The notes under the pieces: generated by a model
The model's database searches: none
The model's input: the letters and a program-made list of their open reading frames with translations, nothing else
Told to the model about the DNA's origin: nothing
Program-made: the position numbers and the translations under genes
Source of the DNA: Spirochaetae bacterium HGW-Spirochaetae-3
GTDB lineage: Bacteria; Spirochaetota; Spirochaetia; Treponematales; UBA12059
Direction: 5' to 3'
NCBI GenBank assembly: GCA_002839315.1
Contig: PGXV01000006.1
Coordinates: forward strand, 1,176 to 65,175
DNA length: 64,000 nt
Shown here: piece after piece, positions 36,388 through 44,556 of the stretch
How positions within the stretch are numbered: the first letter of the stretch is position 1
Layout of the letters: every line of letters starts with the position of its first letter

Positions 36388-37995
36388 TTAGGGAGCGGCC
36401 CTGTCCGCTACCATCTCGGACGTCGAGTAGAAGCGTATCGCGAGGTTGTTGGCCTTGATCCGCTCGAACTGCCACTCGGACTCGGACATGAATATATGCG
36501 TGCCGCGGATGTCCACGAGTATCCGCCGGGAGTGCTCGTCGATGAATTCCTTGAGCGCCTTCGGCTCGTCGGACGTTATCCAGTGGGCGATGTTCAAGTC
36601 TATCGGGCGATACGCGCACTTGGCGCCGTACTCGTGCTCCATGCGGTATTGGAGTACCTCCAGCTGAAGCTGGCCGACGACGCCGAGAACGCGTACGTTA
36701 GGCTGGTGGGGCTTGGAGAATATCTGCACGACGCCCTCCTCGGCCAACTGGTCGAGGCCCTTGTGGTACTGCTTCTCCTTGAGCGGGTCGGCGTTGACGA
36801 TATAGCGGAAAATCTGGGGCGCGAAGCTCGGGATGCCCTTGAAGTTGATCTCCTCGCCCTCGGTAACGGTGTCGCCGATCTTGAAGGTGCCCGTATCGTG
36901 GATGCCGACGATGTCGCCCGGCCATGCCTCGTTGACGATCTCGCTGTCCTGCGCCATGAACGCCGTAGGGTTGGCCGTCCTGAACGGCTTGCCGGAGCGT
37001 ACGTGGTAGTAGGTCTTGTTGCGCTCGAAGGTGCCCGAGCATACGCGGAGGAACGCGACGCGGTCGCGGTGCCTGGGGTTCATGTTGGCGTGGATCTTGA
37101 AGACGAAGCCCGAGAACTTATCCTCGGACGGCTGCACGACCCGCTCCTCGCTGTGCTTGGCCGTCGGCGCCGGCGCCAGCGCGGTCATGGCGTCGAGGAG
37201 CTCGCGTATGCCGAAGTTATTGATCGCCGAGCCGAAGAATACCGGCGTCGCCTTGCCTGACAGGTACTCGTCCGCGTCGAAGGCCGGATAGACGCCCGAC
37301 AGCAGCGCCACGTCGTCGCGTAGCTTGGTGGCCAACGACGAGCCGACCTTCTGGTCGAGCAGCGGGTTGGACAGGTCGTCTATCGTCACGACGTCCGAAG
37401 GGCGCTGTACCTCGCCGGGGAAGAAGAGGAGCAGCCGCTTCTGGACGAGGTCGTAGACGCCCTTGAAGCTCTTGCCCTGGCCTATGGGCCAGGTGACGGG
37501 GCGGACGCCTATGGCCAGCTCTCGTTCGGTCTCGTCGAGGAGCTCCATCGGGTCCTTGCCCTCGCGGTCGAGCTTGTTCATGAAGGTGGCGATGGGCGTG
37601 TGCCGCATGCGGCATACCTCGCACAGCTTGCGCGTACGATCCTCGACGCCCTTGACGGAGTCGATGACGAGGAGGGCGCTGTCGACGGCGGAAAGGCCGC
37701 GGTAGGTGTCCTCGGAGAAGTCGGCGTGGCCCGGCGTATCGAGGATATTGATCTTGCGGCCGCCGTACTCGAAGCCCATCACCGAGGTGCTTATCGATAT
37801 GCCGCGTTCCTTCTCCATCGCCATGAAGTCCGAGACGGAGGCCTTCATCGTCTTGCCGCTCTTTACCGCGCCGGCTATATGGATGGCCCCGCCGAAGAGG
37901 AGCAGCTTCTCGGTGATGGTGGTCTTGCCCGAGTCCGGGTGAGATATGATGGCGAAGGTGAGTCGCCTGCGTAGCTGAGTGTCTAGTTCGCTCAT
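36388..37995 (-). CDS. prfC: peptide chain release factor 3
   Basis: 535 residues from the ATG at 37995 (AGGGGACCC upstream). A translational GTPase with P-loop SHPDSGKTTITEKLLLFGG near residue 22, switch II DTPGHADFSEDTYR near 85, and NKLDREGKDP near 140. It has the RF3-typical KSGKTMKASVSDFMAMEKER segment, and ends with the RF3 C-terminal domain. It recycles RF1 and RF2 after termination. Its stop precedes the palindrome of the receiver gene. It is divergent from the DUF72 gene. Confidence 0.96.
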   Translation of the reverse strand: MSELDTQLRRRLTFAIISHPDSGKTTITEKLLLFGGAIHIAGAVKSGKTMKASVSDFMAMEKERGISISTSVMGFEYGGRKINILDTPGHADFSEDTYRGLSAVDSALLVIDSVKGVEDRTRKLCEVCRMRHTPIATFMNKLDREGKDPMELLDETERELAIGVRPVTWPIGQGKSFKGVYDLVQKRLLLFFPGEVQRPSDVVTIDDLSNPLLDQKVGSSLATKLRDDVALLSGVYPAFDADEYLSGKATPVFFGSAINNFGIRELLDAMTALAPAPTAKHSEERVVQPSEDKFSGFVFKIHANMNPRHRDRVAFLRVCSGTFERNKTYYHVRSGKPFRTANPTAFMAQDSEIVNEAWPGDIVGIHDTGTFKIGDTVTEGEEINFKGIPSFAPQIFRYIVNADPLKEKQYHKGLDQLAEEGVVQIFSKPHQPNVRVLGVVGQLQLEVLQYRMEHEYGAKCAYRPIDLNIAHWITSDEPKALKEFIDEHSRRILVDIRGTHIFMSESEWQFERIKANNLAIRFYSTSEMVADRAAP

Positions 37996-38080
37996 GGGTC
38001 CCCTGTTTGTGTACCGTAACCATACCAAGAGACCGGCCCGGGTGTATAGTGCGCGGCTAGCGCCGAGGCGATCCGATAGC

Positions 38081-38109
38081 TTGAATACTATACGGATGTG
38101 TAGTACTAC
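38081..38109 (+). promoter_or_regulatory. promoter with embedded palindrome before the DUF72-polymerase operon
   Basis: TTGAAT (38081-38086), 17 bases, TACTAC (38104-38109), ending six bases before the ATG at 38116. Across it lies TACTATAC-GGAT-GTGTAGTA (38086-38105), an inverted repeat with one mismatch. A damage-responsive repressor such as LexA is a reasonable guess for the binding protein, but the sequence does not match a LexA box I know. Confidence 0.4.
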
Positions 38110-38115
38110 TGAGGC

Positions 38116-38928
38116 ATGGGCGAAGCATCGGAACCGCAGTGCGATATACGCGTAGGTACCTCCGGGTACGACTACTCCGAGTGGGAGGGCGCGCTCTATC
38201 CTCGCGGGCTGGGCCGCTCGGAGTACCTCGGATCGTATAGCGAGGCCTTCGATACGCTCGAGGTCGATTACCCGGCCCGCCGCCCGTCCGAGCCGCGCTC
38301 GCCGCGCGACCTGATGTCGATGACGAGGCGCCCGATAGACTTCTCCGTCAAGGCGGGCCCGGCGCTGACGGTAGGCGCCGATCCCGCCGCGTATAAGGCG
38401 GCCGCGTCCGAGCTGGCCGCCGGGCTATCGCCGCTCGCCGAGGCTGGTCGGCTGTGCGCCGTCCTCTTCTCGTTCCCTCCGTCGTTCCGCTATCGCGACG
38501 ACGAGCGGCGCCACCTCGACAGGCTGCTGCGCGGGTTCTCGGCGTTCCCGATAGCCGTCGAGTTCCTGAACGCCGAGTGGCTCAGTTCGCGCGTCATCGA
38601 GGCTCTCAAGGAACGCGGAGCGGCCCTGTGCTCCTCCGACCTGCCGAGGATCGAGGGCATGCCCCCCGAGTCCGACCTCGTCACCTCGGATGTCGCCTAC
38701 GTTCGCTTCCACGGCCGTAACGCGAAGGCCTGGCGCTCCGGCGATGCCCGCTCGCTGCGCGAGTACCGTTATTCGAGCGACGAGCTGTCCTCGTGGTTGC
38801 CGCGGCTCGAGTCGATGAGCGCGGAGGCCAGGCTGCTACGCGTCTTCTTCGCCAACCGCCGAGGAGGCGGCGCGCCCGTCGGGGCGAGGGAGCTGATCCG
38901 GCTCGCCACGGCTGCCAGGCTCCTTTAG
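38116..38928 (+). CDS. DUF72 (YecE-like) protein
   Basis: 270 residues of the TIM-barrel-like DUF72 family. It begins IRVGTSGYDYSEWEGALYP, has DFSVKAGPALT near residue 75, FSFPPSFRYRDDE near 115, and AYVRFHGRN near 195. The family is widespread but its biochemical role is not established. The gene is followed after 12 bases by the Y-family polymerase gene, making it the first gene of a polymerase cassette. The -10 lies six bases before the ATG, so the message may be leaderless. Confidence 0.88.
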   Translation: MGEASEPQCDIRVGTSGYDYSEWEGALYPRGLGRSEYLGSYSEAFDTLEVDYPARRPSEPRSPRDLMSMTRRPIDFSVKAGPALTVGADPAAYKAAASELAAGLSPLAEAGRLCAVLFSFPPSFRYRDDERRHLDRLLRGFSAFPIAVEFLNAEWLSSRVIEALKERGAALCSSDLPRIEGMPPESDLVTSDVAYVRFHGRNAKAWRSGDARSLREYRYSSDELSSWLPRLESMSAEARLLRVFFANRRGGGAPVGARELIRLATAARLL

Positions 38929-38940
38929 CGGGAGGGACCC

Positions 38941-40137
38941 ATGGGCTACGGAACCATACTGCACGTAAACGCCGTCGGCCTGATGGCCGCCATCGAGGAG
39001 GGGCTCGACCCGTCCGTCAGGGGGAGGCCCTTCGTCGTCGCCAACGAGGGACTGTCGCGCGCGGTCGTGCTGGACGTGTCGCCGACGGCCCATCGCGAGG
39101 GGCTGCGACGGGGAATGCCGCTGTCCGTGGCGCGGGCCATGGTGCCCGGCCTGTCCGCGCGCGCTCCCCGCGCCGAGTTGTACCGCGGCGCCGAGGAGCG
39201 TATCTGGCGCATAGCGCTCGACTATACGCCGCTCGTCGAGAGGGCGGGGCAGGGGCACCTCTTCGTCGACCTCGCGGGCACGGGTCGGCTCTACGGCTCG
39301 CCGGCCGACGCGACCCAGCGATTCCGCTCGCGCGTGCTCGCCGATACCGGGCTAAAGCCCGCGCTCGCGCTGTCGTCGTCCAAGACCGCCAGCAAGGTGG
39401 CCACGCGCGTCTTCAGGCCGGGCGGCTTCATCGCGCTGTCGGACGCCGAGGAAGGGCCCCTCGTCAGGCGCCAGCCCGCTTCCCTGTTGCCCGGCGTCGG
39501 TCCCGTCCTGCTCGGCCGTCTCGCGCTTCTCGACATAGTCGACATCGGCGGCATCGCCGACCTCGGCGACCCGGAAGCCAGGGCGATCGGCCCCAAGGGA
39601 GCGGCCCTCGTCGCGCGGGCCCGGTGCGTCGACGATTCGCCGGTCGATCCGGAGCCGCCGGAACGGCGCTCGGTATCGGGAACGGTCATCCTCGAGCCGG
39701 ACACCATCGATCCCGGGGTCATGCGGCTACGGCTCTCCGGTCTCGCGTCCGAGCTGGCCTTCTCTCTGCGCAGGGAGGGGCGCGGCTTTCGTCGCGCCGA
39801 ACTGTCCCTCTCCTATACCGACGGGCTTACCGGCCGCGGATCCGCCGTCGGGCGTCGCGTCCTATCCCGCGACGACGAGGCGCTTAGCCTGGCCCTCGAG
39901 GCCCTGGAGCGGGGCAGGACGCGCCGCGTCCGCGTACGCAGGATATGCCTGTCGCTATCCGGCATAGAGGCGGCCGGTCCCGAGCTGGATCTGTTCGAAC
40001 CGGAGGACAGGAGGCCGGCCCGGCTCCAGTCCGCCCTCGATTCGATACGGGGCCGCTACGGCATGGAGGCGATAGCTCCGTGCGAGACGCTATCCCTCGG
40101 TCGGCCGCCCGCCCTCGGAGGGGCGGCCGCGTGGTAA
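38941..40137 (+). CDS. Y-family polymerase homologue, probably inactive (ImuB-like)
   Basis: 398 residues. The overall order follows Y-family polymerases: palm start ILHVNAVGLMAAIEE, GMPLSVARAMVPGL, palm centre GHLFVDLAGTGRLYG, KTASKVATRVF, a thumb helix-hairpin-helix (SLLPGVGPVLLGRLALLDIV), and a little-finger domain to the end. The catalytic acids look lost: V-D-x-D-x-F is replaced by V-N-A-V-G, and S-x-D-E by F-V-D-L. This matches ImuB proteins, which scaffold translesion synthesis without polymerising. Its stop overlaps the start of a DnaE2-like gene by seven bases. ImuA is not present. The motif LDLFEP near the C-terminus could be a clamp-binding site. Confidence 0.82.
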   Translation: MGYGTILHVNAVGLMAAIEEGLDPSVRGRPFVVANEGLSRAVVLDVSPTAHREGLRRGMPLSVARAMVPGLSARAPRAELYRGAEERIWRIALDYTPLVERAGQGHLFVDLAGTGRLYGSPADATQRFRSRVLADTGLKPALALSSSKTASKVATRVFRPGGFIALSDAEEGPLVRRQPASLLPGVGPVLLGRLALLDIVDIGGIADLGDPEARAIGPKGAALVARARCVDDSPVDPEPPERRSVSGTVILEPDTIDPGVMRLRLSGLASELAFSLRREGRGFRRAELSLSYTDGLTGRGSAVGRRVLSRDDEALSLALEALERGRTRRVRVRRICLSLSGIEAAGPELDLFEPEDRRPARLQSALDSIRGRYGMEAIAPCETLSLGRPPALGGAAAW

Positions 40138-43127
40138 CGCCGCTGCTCGTTACGTCTACGTATTCGTTTCACTTCGGTACCGCCTCTCCCGCCGAGCTAG
40201 CGCGCAGGGCCGCGGGGCTGGGCTACGACGCGCTGGGCCTTGCGGACCGCGACTCCGTACACGGCGTCCCGACCTTCATCGAGGCCTGCGAGGCGGAAGG
40301 TATACGGCCGATCATAGGCGTCGAGCTGAGTTGCTCTCACGGCGGCCGGGCCCTCCTCGTAGCGCTCGACGGCGCCGGTTTCTCCCGTATATGCCGGCTG
40401 CTCGACGCGCGCCGGGAGCCCGGCTTCGACGCCCGCGCCGAGCTGCTCCGCGACTCGGTCGGCCTCGCCGTCGCTACCGACGATCCCGTCTTGCTCGGGG
40501 CCGAGGACGCCACGGAGTTCTACGCGCTGCTAGCGCCGGGCAATCGGCCGTCGTGGCGCCGACTCCTCGCCAGCGGGCGCCGGCCGCTCGCCGTCGGGGA
40601 GGCCCGCTTCCTCGATGCCGGCGATCGGGCGCTCCAGCGCCTATTGGTCGCCGTCGGGAGCGGCCGGACGGTCGCCGACGTGCGCGACGCCGAACTGTCC
40701 GGCCCGGACGCCGTGCTCGTCGGCCCCGGCGCGTTCGAGGCCGCCTACGCCGCCGCTCCCGGGGCGCTTGACGAGAACCGGGCGCTCGCGGCGCGCATAT
40801 CGTTCCGATCCCTGTTCTCCGGTTTCGTCTTTCCCCGTTATGGCGCGGCGCACGACGATGCGGCGCACGACGATGCGGTGCACGACGATGCGGTGCACGA
40901 CGATGCGGTGCACGACGATGCGGCGACCATCCTGCGGCGGTTCGTATACGAAGGCGCGACGCGCCGCTACGCGACCGTCGACGACCGCGTCCGTGAACGC
41001 ATAGAGTACGAGCTGGGCATCATCGAAGAAAAAGGCTTTTCCGACTATTTCCTCGTCGTGCGGGATATAGTCCGCAAGGCGTCGCGGACATGCGGACGCG
41101 GGAGCGCCGCCGCGAGCGTCGTGTCGTACGCCCTGGGTATAACCGACGTCGACCCTATAAGGCACGGCCTGTATTTCGAGCGCTTCCTCAACCCCGGGCG
41201 CACGGATCCGCCTGACATAGACGTCGACTTCGCGTGGGACGAGCGCGACGCGCTGCTCGCGTCCGTGATAGCCGACTACGGCGAGGAGCGGGCCGCCCGC
41301 GTATCGAACCACGTATGCTTCCAGCCGCGCTCCGCGCTACGGGAGACCGCGCGCGCCTACGGTATGCCGGACGGCGAGATAGCCGCTTTCGAGCGGAACG
41401 CCGCTCTCGGGAAAAACGCCGATCCGGACGGCGACTGGCGGGACGTCTCGCGTCTCGCGGCCAGGATCGTCGGCTTTCCCCGACATCTCGGCGTCCACTC
41501 GGGCGGCGTCATACTGGTACCCGACCGCCTGTCCGGCCGGGTACCGATAGAGCGTTCGGGCTCGGGTATACGCGTGACCGCGTGGGACAAGGAGGGCGTC
41601 GAGGCGGCCGGCCTCGTCAAGATCGACCTGCTCGGTAACCGCTCTCTCGCCGTCGTCCGGGACGCGCTCGCCAATATTCGTGATAACGGCGAGCCTCTGG
41701 ACGAGGCGTCGTGGCGCCCGATAGACGACCCGGCCACCGTCGAGCTGCTCGCGCGCGGCGACACGATGGGCGTGTTCTACGTCGAGTCGCCGGCGATGCG
41801 GCTCCTGCAGAAGAAGACCGGCCGGGGAGACTTCGAGCATCTGGTTATCCACTCGTCGATCATACGGCCCGCGGCCAACCGCTACATAAACGACTATATA
41901 GACCGCCTGAACGGTAAGCCGTTCAAGCCGCTCCACCCGCTTATAGGCGACCTGCTGTCGGAGAGCTACGGCATCATGTGCTACCAGGAGGACGTCTGCA
42001 AGGTGGCCGTGGCCCTCGCCGGGTTCACGACGTCCGAGGCCGACGGGGTACGCAAGGTCCTGTCGAAGAAGGACGCCCCCGAGCGCCTCGCCTCGTACGC
42101 GGAACGCTTCCGCGACGGAGCCAGGGCGAAGGGCGTCGACGACGCGACGATAGCCGAAGTGTGGGCCATGATCGGATCGTTCTCCGGCTATTCCTTCGTC
42201 AAGGCGCACTCGGCGAGCTACGCGATGCTGTCGTTCCGTTCCGCCTATTTGAGGCGCCACCATCCCGCCGAGTTTATGGCGGCCGTCATCTCCAATCGCG
42301 GCGGATACTACTCGACGCTCGCCTACGTCAGCGAGGCGCGGCGCATGGGGCTTTCCGTCCTGCCTCCCGACGTGAACGCGAGCGCGGTGCGGTGCCGGGG
42401 CCGCGGGGCCGGGATACGCTTCGGTTTCGGGATGATAGGCTCGCTCGGCCAGGCGTGCGCTTCGGCGCTGGTATCCGAGAGGAGCGAGCGCGGGCCGTAT
42501 CGCTCGGTGGATGACCTCGCCCGCAGGGTGCGCCTCGATCGCGGCGACGCGGAGGCCCTGGCCGGCTCTGGCGCCCTCGACTCGTTGTCGCCCGAGCTAC
42601 CGCGCGCCCGCAAGCTGATGCGGCTCCTGTCGGCCCAGGCCGATCGGGAGGGTTTGCCTGCCGCGCAGGGAGAGCTGTTCGCGGCCGAGGATCCGCAGCG
42701 GGAAAGGGGCGAGCCCCGACGGACGGAGGCCCCGGATACAACGGGCGGCGTCAGGCGGCGGCTGGAAGCCGAGATGCGCTATCTGGGGACGACGCTCTCG
42801 TGCCACCCGCTCGCGCTATGGCCCAAGGCCCTGGCCGCGCGGCGCTCGCTCGGTCGCGACCTGCCGTTCCTCGCCGGGCGCCGCGTCGACCTCGTGGGTC
42901 TTCCCATAATAGCCAAGTCCGTGATGACCGCGGGAGGGCAGGCTATGGAGTTCGTCTCTTTCGAGGACGAGACGGCCCTCTACGAGACCGTGCTCTTCCC
43001 CGAGGCCTACGCCCGATTCCGGCGCCTGCTCTACGGGAGCGGGCCGCTCCTGCTCCGCGGCCTCGTTGAGGAGGACCGGGGAGCGGTCACGGTGACGCTG
43101 GAGGAAGTGTCGACGGTCGGAGGGTAG
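40131..43127 (+). CDS. DnaE2-like DNA polymerase III alpha homologue
   Basis: 998 residues from GTG 40131, with GGAGGGG eight bases upstream, overlapping the preceding stop. An N-terminal PHP domain has a degenerate metal-site start (T-S-T-Y-S rather than a His motif). The C-family polymerase core follows: CGRGSAAASVVSYALGI near residue 325, catalytic Asp pair in PDIDVDFAWDERD near 360, and third Asp in KIDLLGNRSLAVV near 500. HHH and OB-fold regions complete it. The length and partner gene fit error-prone DnaE2 rather than the replicative DnaE. Five 15-bp repeats encode an acidic His/Asp stretch between the PHP and palm domains. Confidence 0.9.
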   Translation: MVTPLLVTSTYSFHFGTASPAELARRAAGLGYDALGLADRDSVHGVPTFIEACEAEGIRPIIGVELSCSHGGRALLVALDGAGFSRICRLLDARREPGFDARAELLRDSVGLAVATDDPVLLGAEDATEFYALLAPGNRPSWRRLLASGRRPLAVGEARFLDAGDRALQRLLVAVGSGRTVADVRDAELSGPDAVLVGPGAFEAAYAAAPGALDENRALAARISFRSLFSGFVFPRYGAAHDDAAHDDAVHDDAVHDDAVHDDAATILRRFVYEGATRRYATVDDRVRERIEYELGIIEEKGFSDYFLVVRDIVRKASRTCGRGSAAASVVSYALGITDVDPIRHGLYFERFLNPGRTDPPDIDVDFAWDERDALLASVIADYGEERAARVSNHVCFQPRSALRETARAYGMPDGEIAAFERNAALGKNADPDGDWRDVSRLAARIVGFPRHLGVHSGGVILVPDRLSGRVPIERSGSGIRVTAWDKEGVEAAGLVKIDLLGNRSLAVVRDALANIRDNGEPLDEASWRPIDDPATVELLARGDTMGVFYVESPAMRLLQKKTGRGDFEHLVIHSSIIRPAANRYINDYIDRLNGKPFKPLHPLIGDLLSESYGIMCYQEDVCKVAVALAGFTTSEADGVRKVLSKKDAPERLASYAERFRDGARAKGVDDATIAEVWAMIGSFSGYSFVKAHSASYAMLSFRSAYLRRHHPAEFMAAVISNRGGYYSTLAYVSEARRMGLSVLPPDVNASAVRCRGRGAGIRFGFGMIGSLGQACASALVSERSERGPYRSVDDLARRVRLDRGDAEALAGSGALDSLSPELPRARKLMRLLSAQADREGLPAAQGELFAAEDPQRERGEPRRTEAPDTTGGVRRRLEAEMRYLGTTLSCHPLALWPKALAARRSLGRDLPFLAGRRVDLVGLPIIAKSVMTAGGQAMEFVSFEDETALYETVLFPEAYARFRRLLYGSGPLLLRGLVEEDRGAVTVTLEEVSTVGG
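40851..40925 (+). repeat. five 15-bp in-frame tandem repeats in the DnaE2-like gene
   Basis: Units of the form GCACGACGATGCGGT (last base C or T) at 40851, 40866, 40881, 40896 and 40911 encode repeated HDDA[VA]. The repeats lie at the boundary between the PHP and polymerase domains, where a change in number would leave the frame intact. Confidence 0.95.
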
Positions 43128-43136
43128 GGCTTGGGA

Positions 43137-44228
43137 CTAGGCGACCGCGACGGCTCCCGCTCCGGCGTCCGCCGTCGCTGAGGCCGGGCGTAGCCCCGGA
43201 ACCTTCAGGAGCACGGTGCTGACCGTCCCGTGGTCGCTACGCATGGTCAGCGTGCCCCCGAACTGGTCGAGCAACATCGATATAAGCGACAGCCCGAGTC
43301 CGCTCGCCTTCTCCTGGTCGAAGCTCTCCGGCAGGCCTATGCCGTCGTCGCGGAAAGTCATGACCACCGATTCGTCGTAGGCTCGTATCTCGATACGAGC
43401 CGATCCCGAGTCCCGGTCGCGGAACGCGTATTTCATCACGTTCGTCAGGAGCTCGTTAACGATGATGCCGAGCGCGAATAGGCGTTTAGGATCGAGGGAG
43501 AAGTCATCGATATGGCTATGTATCGAGAAGCGCGTGACGCCCGGGAAGAGCGAGGTTATCGTGTCGACGAGGGCGCGAACATACGGCTCTACGGCGACGT
43601 TCGAGCCATGGTAGTCCGAGGCGAGCATCTCGTAGAGCGAGCCCATGCTTTCTATCCTGCCTATCGCGCCCTGCAGGGCCGACCTCGTCTCGGGGTTACC
43701 GGCCGAGTCCAGTTGCATCGACATGACCGCCCGTATCGCCGCTATATTATTCCTCACGCGATGATGGCATTCCCTCAGGCGCGTCTCGCTTTCGGCCAGG
43801 CGCGCGGCGCACTCCGCATCGGCGCGGGTCCGCGCTGCCTTTTCGGCGGCGGCGCGCGCGAGCGCGATAGAGACCGACGCGGTGAGTACGGCGGCGCCCG
43901 CGTCCTTGGGGCAGAACCCGTAGGCGTCGAGGCCGCGGAGCCTTTCGAGCGTAGCCTCGTCCGTATGCGCGGATACGAACATGATGGGTAGCGGGGAGGT
44001 CCTGCGCAGGATTCCGGCGAGCTCTATGCCGTCGAGGCCGCCGTCGAGGTCGATGTCCATGAGCGTAAGGTCGGGAGGGGCGGCCATCGCAGCCTGCTGC
44101 AGCGCTTCCTCTCCGGTGCGCGCGACGACGACGGCATACCCCGCGGCCTCGAGCGTTTCTCGCTCGTACAGCGCGGTCAACGCGTTATCCTCGACGATCA
44201 TGATCGTTGCGCGTACTTCCTCGGCCAC
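43137..44228 (-). CDS. hybrid response regulator-histidine kinase
   Basis: 363 residues from GTG 44228 (AAGGGA upstream). Receiver domain at residues 8-125 (IMIVEDNA, LTLMDIDLDGG, MFVSAHT, FCPKDAG), a coiled linker rich in Ala/Arg, then a HisKA_2 phospho-acceptor motif ECHHRVRNNIAAI near residue 155, and an HATPase domain (GIIVNELLTNVMKYAF, DDGIGLPES, GLGLSLISMLLDQFGG). There is no transmembrane segment. Receiver-first kinases of this type usually relay a signal from another kinase. It ends nine bases from the convergent dnaE2-like gene. The shared palindrome lies 176 bases upstream. Confidence 0.9.
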   Translation of the reverse strand: MAEEVRATIMIVEDNALTALYERETLEAAGYAVVVARTGEEALQQAAMAAPPDLTLMDIDLDGGLDGIELAGILRRTSPLPIMFVSAHTDEATLERLRGLDAYGFCPKDAGAAVLTASVSIALARAAAEKAARTRADAECAARLAESETRLRECHHRVRNNIAAIRAVMSMQLDSAGNPETRSALQGAIGRIESMGSLYEMLASDYHGSNVAVEPYVRALVDTITSLFPGVTRFSIHSHIDDFSLDPKRLFALGIIVNELLTNVMKYAFRDRDSGSARIEIRAYDESVVMTFRDDGIGLPESFDQEKASGLGLSLISMLLDQFGGTLTMRSDHGTVSTVLLKVPGLRPASATADAGAGAVAVA

Positions 44229-44403
44229 CGTATTCCCTTTCGCTCGCGGGGTCCTGCGTTCAGGGCGCGATCAACCGGGCATGCCCGATCGATCGCGTCC
44301 TCCCGCCGTTTTAAGTAATGTTTATTAAAATATTCTTGATTATTACTTCTGAGGTGATGCTATCCCTCGATCCGTCGCCAAAGCAAGCGATTTTCGCTGG
44401 AAA

Positions 44404-44425
44404 CCTTATAGACAATTGTCTATAA
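44404..44425. promoter_or_regulatory. 22-bp perfect palindrome upstream of the receiver-kinase gene
   Basis: The perfect palindrome has half-site CTTATAGACAA and is identical to the centre of the palindrome at 36331-36356. Both copies lie upstream of receiver-domain genes on the same strand, suggesting a shared DNA-binding regulator. Confidence 0.7.
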
Positions 44426-44506
44426 GTACCGAGGATGTCTATTATCTCTATACTGAAGAGGCCGTTTGCTGTTCTTATACGTACTGGACGGAGAGTATTT
44501 GCATAA

Positions 44507-44543
44507 GGCGCGATTAAGCGGCCTTGAGCCGCTTAATCGCGCC
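44507..44543 (-). terminator. long hairpin after the DASS transporter gene
   Basis: GGCGCGATTAAGCGGC (44507-44522) and its perfect complement (44528-44543) form a 16-bp stem with a five-base loop, 14 bases after the stop codon. Only TTATG follows on the minus strand, so termination may be partial. Confidence 0.65.
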
Positions 44544-44556
44544 GCGAGTCTCGCTG

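Larger units (their letters stand above)
44229..44556. other. intergenic region with palindrome and terminator-like hairpin
   Basis: 328 bp without a gene. It contains the 22-bp palindrome (44404-44425) and the long hairpin that follows the DASS transporter gene (44507-44543). The stretch 44310-44480 is markedly more AT-rich than the genes around it, as expected for a promoter region. Confidence 0.6.
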
